Source: Thermoleophilia bacterium (GTDB lineage: Bacteria; Actinomycetota; Thermoleophilia; Gaiellales; Gaiellaceae). Taken from it: DNA of 8,404 bases. The translations under genes and the position numbers were made by a program. Positions 6,735 to 8,404 of the stretch are shown here, one piece after another. The notes below the pieces were generated by a model. It did no database searches and was not told the DNA's origin. It saw nothing but the letters and a program-made list of their open reading frames with translations. The stretch spans positions 1 through 8,404 of the forward strand of contig JAICZB010000094.1 in the NCBI GenBank assembly GCA_025933895.1. Reading direction: 5' to 3'. Every line of letters starts with the position of its first letter. Position 1 is the first letter of the stretch.

Positions 6735-8158
6735 GTCGCTCTCGCGGCGCCCCGATGACCCGCCGCGCCGTCCGCTGGGTCGACCAGCGCAGCGCGAGCG
6801 CGCCCTATCTCCGCAAGGCGCTCCGTTACCTCTTTCCGGACCACTGGTCGTTCCTGCTCGGCGAGGTCGCGCTCTACGCGTTCATGGTCCTCGTGGCGAC
6901 CGGGATCTACCTGACCTTCTTCTTCGTGGACTCGACCAAGGAGGTCGTCTTCCGCGGCGACTACTACCCGGCGCTGTACGGGCAGAAGGTGAGCGAGGCG
7001 TACGAGTCCGTCGTGCACCTGTCGCTCGCGGTCCACGCCGGGCTGCTCATCCGGCAGACGCATCACTGGGCCGCGAACGTCTTCATCGCGGCGATCGTCC
7101 TCCACCTCTTCCGCATCTTCTTCACCGGCGCTTATCGCAAGCCGCGCGAGCTGACGTACTGGCTCGGAGTGACGATGCTGATGCTCTCGCTGCTCGAGGC
7201 GTACATGGGGTATTCCCTCGTCGACGACCTCATGTCGGGGATGGGCCTCGTGATCGGCTACTCGGTCGGGCTCTCGCTCCCCTTCGTCGGCCAGAACGTC
7301 ATGAACTGGCTGTTCGACGGGATGTTTCCGGGCAGCGCCAAGCTCTGGCCGCGGATGTACATCGCGCACGTCCTGATCTTCCCGATCCTGATAGGGCTGC
7401 TGCTCGGGGCGCATCTCCTGCTCGTGGCGATGCGGCACCACACGCAGTTCCGCCGCAAGAAGGCGCAGAGCGAGCACACCATCGTCGGCGTGCCCGCCTT
7501 CCCTGGTCAGGCGCCGCGGTCGCTGGGACTGATGGTCGGGACCGCCGGCTTCCTCTTCCTGCTCGGTGGGCTCGTCCAGATCAACCCGATCTGGCTCTGG
7601 GGGCCGTACCACACCTACTCGTCGACGAACGGCGCCCAGCCGGACTGGTACCTCGGCTGGCTGATCGGCGGACTGCGGCTCGTGCCGAGCTTCGACCTCA
7701 CGATCGCGGGCTACACGCTCGTGCCGAACCCGTTCTGGGGCGGCGCCGCGTTCCCGCTCGTCGTGTTCGGCTTCCTCTACTTCTGGCCGTGGCTCGAGCG
7801 CCGCTTCACGGGAGACCACGCGTTCCACAACCTCCTCGACCGGCCGCGCGACGCGCCGGTGCGCACCGGGATCGGCGTCGGGATGGTCAGCTGGGTCTTC
7901 CTCGTCTTCCTCGCCGGCTCGGCCGACCGGGTGAGCGTCACCTTCGGGCCGGACTACGTGTCCCAGATCTGGGTCTATCGCGTGATCGTCTGGGTGCTGC
8001 CGGTGCTTTTCGGTCTCGTCTCGTGGTGGATCTGCAGGGAATTGCAGGCGAGCGAGGTCGTCGTGCAGGAGCGTCACGAGGCCGAGTCGGAAGCGCGCCT
8101 AGCGCGGATGCGCCGCGGAGCGGAGCCGCCCGGCGACCCCGGCGCGCTCGAGTCCTAG
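6731..8158 (+). CDS. qcrB: Cytochrome b subunit of the bcc complex (QcrB)
   Basis: 475 aa from GTG 6731; binds hemes bL and bH and forms the quinol oxidation and reduction sites. The N-terminal b domain has ligand pairs H111/H125 (in RQTHHWAAN and LHLFRIF, 14 apart) and H213/H228 (in YIAHVL and GAHLLL, 15 apart; the 15 spacing resembles b6-type proteins). The Qo motif PEWY appears as PDWY (304-307). Further helices after it complete a one-piece cytochrome b of the actinobacterial sort, not the split b6/subunit IV form. The C-terminus is a charged, hydrophilic tail of about 45 residues (QERHEAESEARLARMRRG and onward). The stop codon TAG (8156-8158) lies within the left arm of a 23-bp inverted repeat, so the last residue or two may have been set by that element. 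Last gene of the operon. Confidence 0.95.
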   Translation: MSRSRGAPMTRRAVRWVDQRSASAPYLRKALRYLFPDHWSFLLGEVALYAFMVLVATGIYLTFFFVDSTKEVVFRGDYYPALYGQKVSEAYESVVHLSLAVHAGLLIRQTHHWAANVFIAAIVLHLFRIFFTGAYRKPRELTYWLGVTMLMLSLLEAYMGYSLVDDLMSGMGLVIGYSVGLSLPFVGQNVMNWLFDGMFPGSAKLWPRMYIAHVLIFPILIGLLLGAHLLLVAMRHHTQFRRKKAQSEHTIVGVPAFPGQAPRSLGLMVGTAGFLFLLGGLVQINPIWLWGPYHTYSSTNGAQPDWYLGWLIGGLRLVPSFDLTIAGYTLVPNPFWGGAAFPLVVFGFLYFWPWLERRFTGDHAFHNLLDRPRDAPVRTGIGVGMVSWVFLVFLAGSADRVSVTFGPDYVSQIWVYRVIVWVLPVLFGLVSWWICRELQASEVVVQERHEAESEARLARMRRGAEPPGDPGALES

Positions 8159-8324
8159 AGGCTTGATGCGCATTAGCCGTGGCCCGTGGTGCCGCCCCAT
8201 GCACGGCGCCATGCCGTCTCGTCGCCCTCGACCAGGCCAACCGGCCTGCCCTTCGGCCGCCGACCGCCCTGGCTTGGCCTGGAACAGCCCCACGACGATG
8301 CCTAATGCACATCAAGCCTCTAGG
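8154..8324. repeat. 171-bp element with 23-bp inverted terminal repeats (MITE-like or large stem-loop)
   Basis: The left arm at 8154-8176 begins CCTAGAGGCTTGATG. The right arm at 8302-8324 is its reverse complement with one mismatch (C at 8169 opposite A at 8309). The match stops sharply at both outer ends. The 125-bp interior is GC-rich and contains further inverted repeats. No transposase or plausible ORF fits inside, and I see no obvious direct target duplication flanking it. It could be a miniature inverted-repeat element or other non-autonomous palindromic repeat, or a structure at the 3' end of the operon transcript. It is not a standard intrinsic terminator: the outer loop is large and there is no T-tract. 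The arms are seen directly; their nature is inferred. Confidence 0.75.
8232..8282. repeat. Nested 9-bp perfect inverted repeat inside the 171-bp element
   Basis: CCAGGCCAA at 8232-8240 pairs perfectly with TTGGCCTGG at 8274-8282 across a 33-nt loop. It lies between the outer arms, so a transcript could fold into a long closing stem with an inner hairpin. In the left interior, GGTGCCG and CGGCGCC (about 8190-8212) could form another stem with one G-U pair. In DNA of this GC content a 9-bp repeat alone is modest evidence. Confidence 0.5.
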
Positions 8325-8404
8325 CGAACGGCCGGTAGCAGCTACTGCACGTCGCGATAACGACTTCGTCAGAGCTCAGTGACGACCCGATTTGGCTCGA
8401 CAGC
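8325..8404. other. Terminal 80 bp with no supportable gene
   Basis: No ORF with coding character or Shine-Dalgarno sequence is visible. Two short symmetric elements occur: GTAGC-A-GCTAC (8335-8345) and TCGTCA/TGACGA (8366-8371 and 8380-8385, 8-nt loop). Neither is followed by a T-tract. The segment may be intergenic DNA before a gene beyond the window. Confidence 0.4.

Noticed and set aside
8163..8382. Small overlapping ORFs (64-67 codons, both strands) across the 171-bp element
   Set aside because: They read through the inverted repeats, have no Shine-Dalgarno sequence or recognisable composition, and overlap each other in several frames.
8335..8385. Short hairpins GTAGC-A-GCTAC and TCGTCA/TGACGA as an intrinsic terminator
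   Set aside because: Stems of five and six pairs, no following T-tract, and common by chance in GC-rich DNA.

Overview
This 8.4 kb window is a GC-rich bacterial chromosome segment that holds the end of an aerobic respiratory chain. It carries a caa3-type cytochrome c oxidase directly followed by a cytochrome bcc (complex III) module. The gene order ctaC-ctaD-ctaE-x-qcrC-qcrA-qcrB, a diheme QcrC with a C-terminal membrane anchor, a three-helix QcrA, a one-piece QcrB and several GTG/TTG starts all point to the phylum Actinomycetota. A deep-branching class such as Thermoleophilia would fit, because subunit II keeps a covalent cytochrome c domain that classical mycobacterial or streptomycete CtaC lacks. 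The lineage is an inference from architecture; no sequence search was possible.

Layout. Positions 1-821 (minus strand) hold a CtaG-type oxidase assembly factor whose 3' end runs off the window. A 50-bp divergent spacer follows. Positions 872-8158 (plus strand) hold seven tightly packed genes: subunit II with a cytochrome c domain, subunit I, subunit III, a small unrecognised three-helix membrane protein, diheme cytochrome c QcrC, Rieske protein QcrA and cytochrome b QcrB. Junctions are 2-bp gaps, 4-bp overlaps or a 16-bp overlap, so this is almost certainly one translationally coupled operon. Positions 8154-8324 form a 171-bp element bounded by 23-bp inverted repeats whose left arm includes the qcrB stop codon. 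The last 80 bp hold no gene I can support.

How the genes work together. QcrB and QcrA would oxidise quinol (probably menaquinol). Electrons pass through the two hemes of QcrC, then to the heme c and CuA of subunit II, and on to heme a and heme a3-CuB in subunit I. Subunit III stabilises the core and CtaG helps assemble the metallated oxidase. With both a diheme QcrC and a heme c on subunit II, no soluble cytochrome c is needed, which suggests a supercomplex.

The core biology is known. Less ordinary points are: (1) subunit I seems to begin either at a non-canonical ATA codon in a 4-bp ATAG overlap behind a strong Shine-Dalgarno sequence, or at an ATG 63 bp further on; (2) glutamine replaces the K-channel lysine in an otherwise A1-type subunit I; (3) a 160-aa three-helix protein of unknown function lies between the oxidase and bcc genes; (4) the 171-bp inverted-repeat element abuts the end of the operon.
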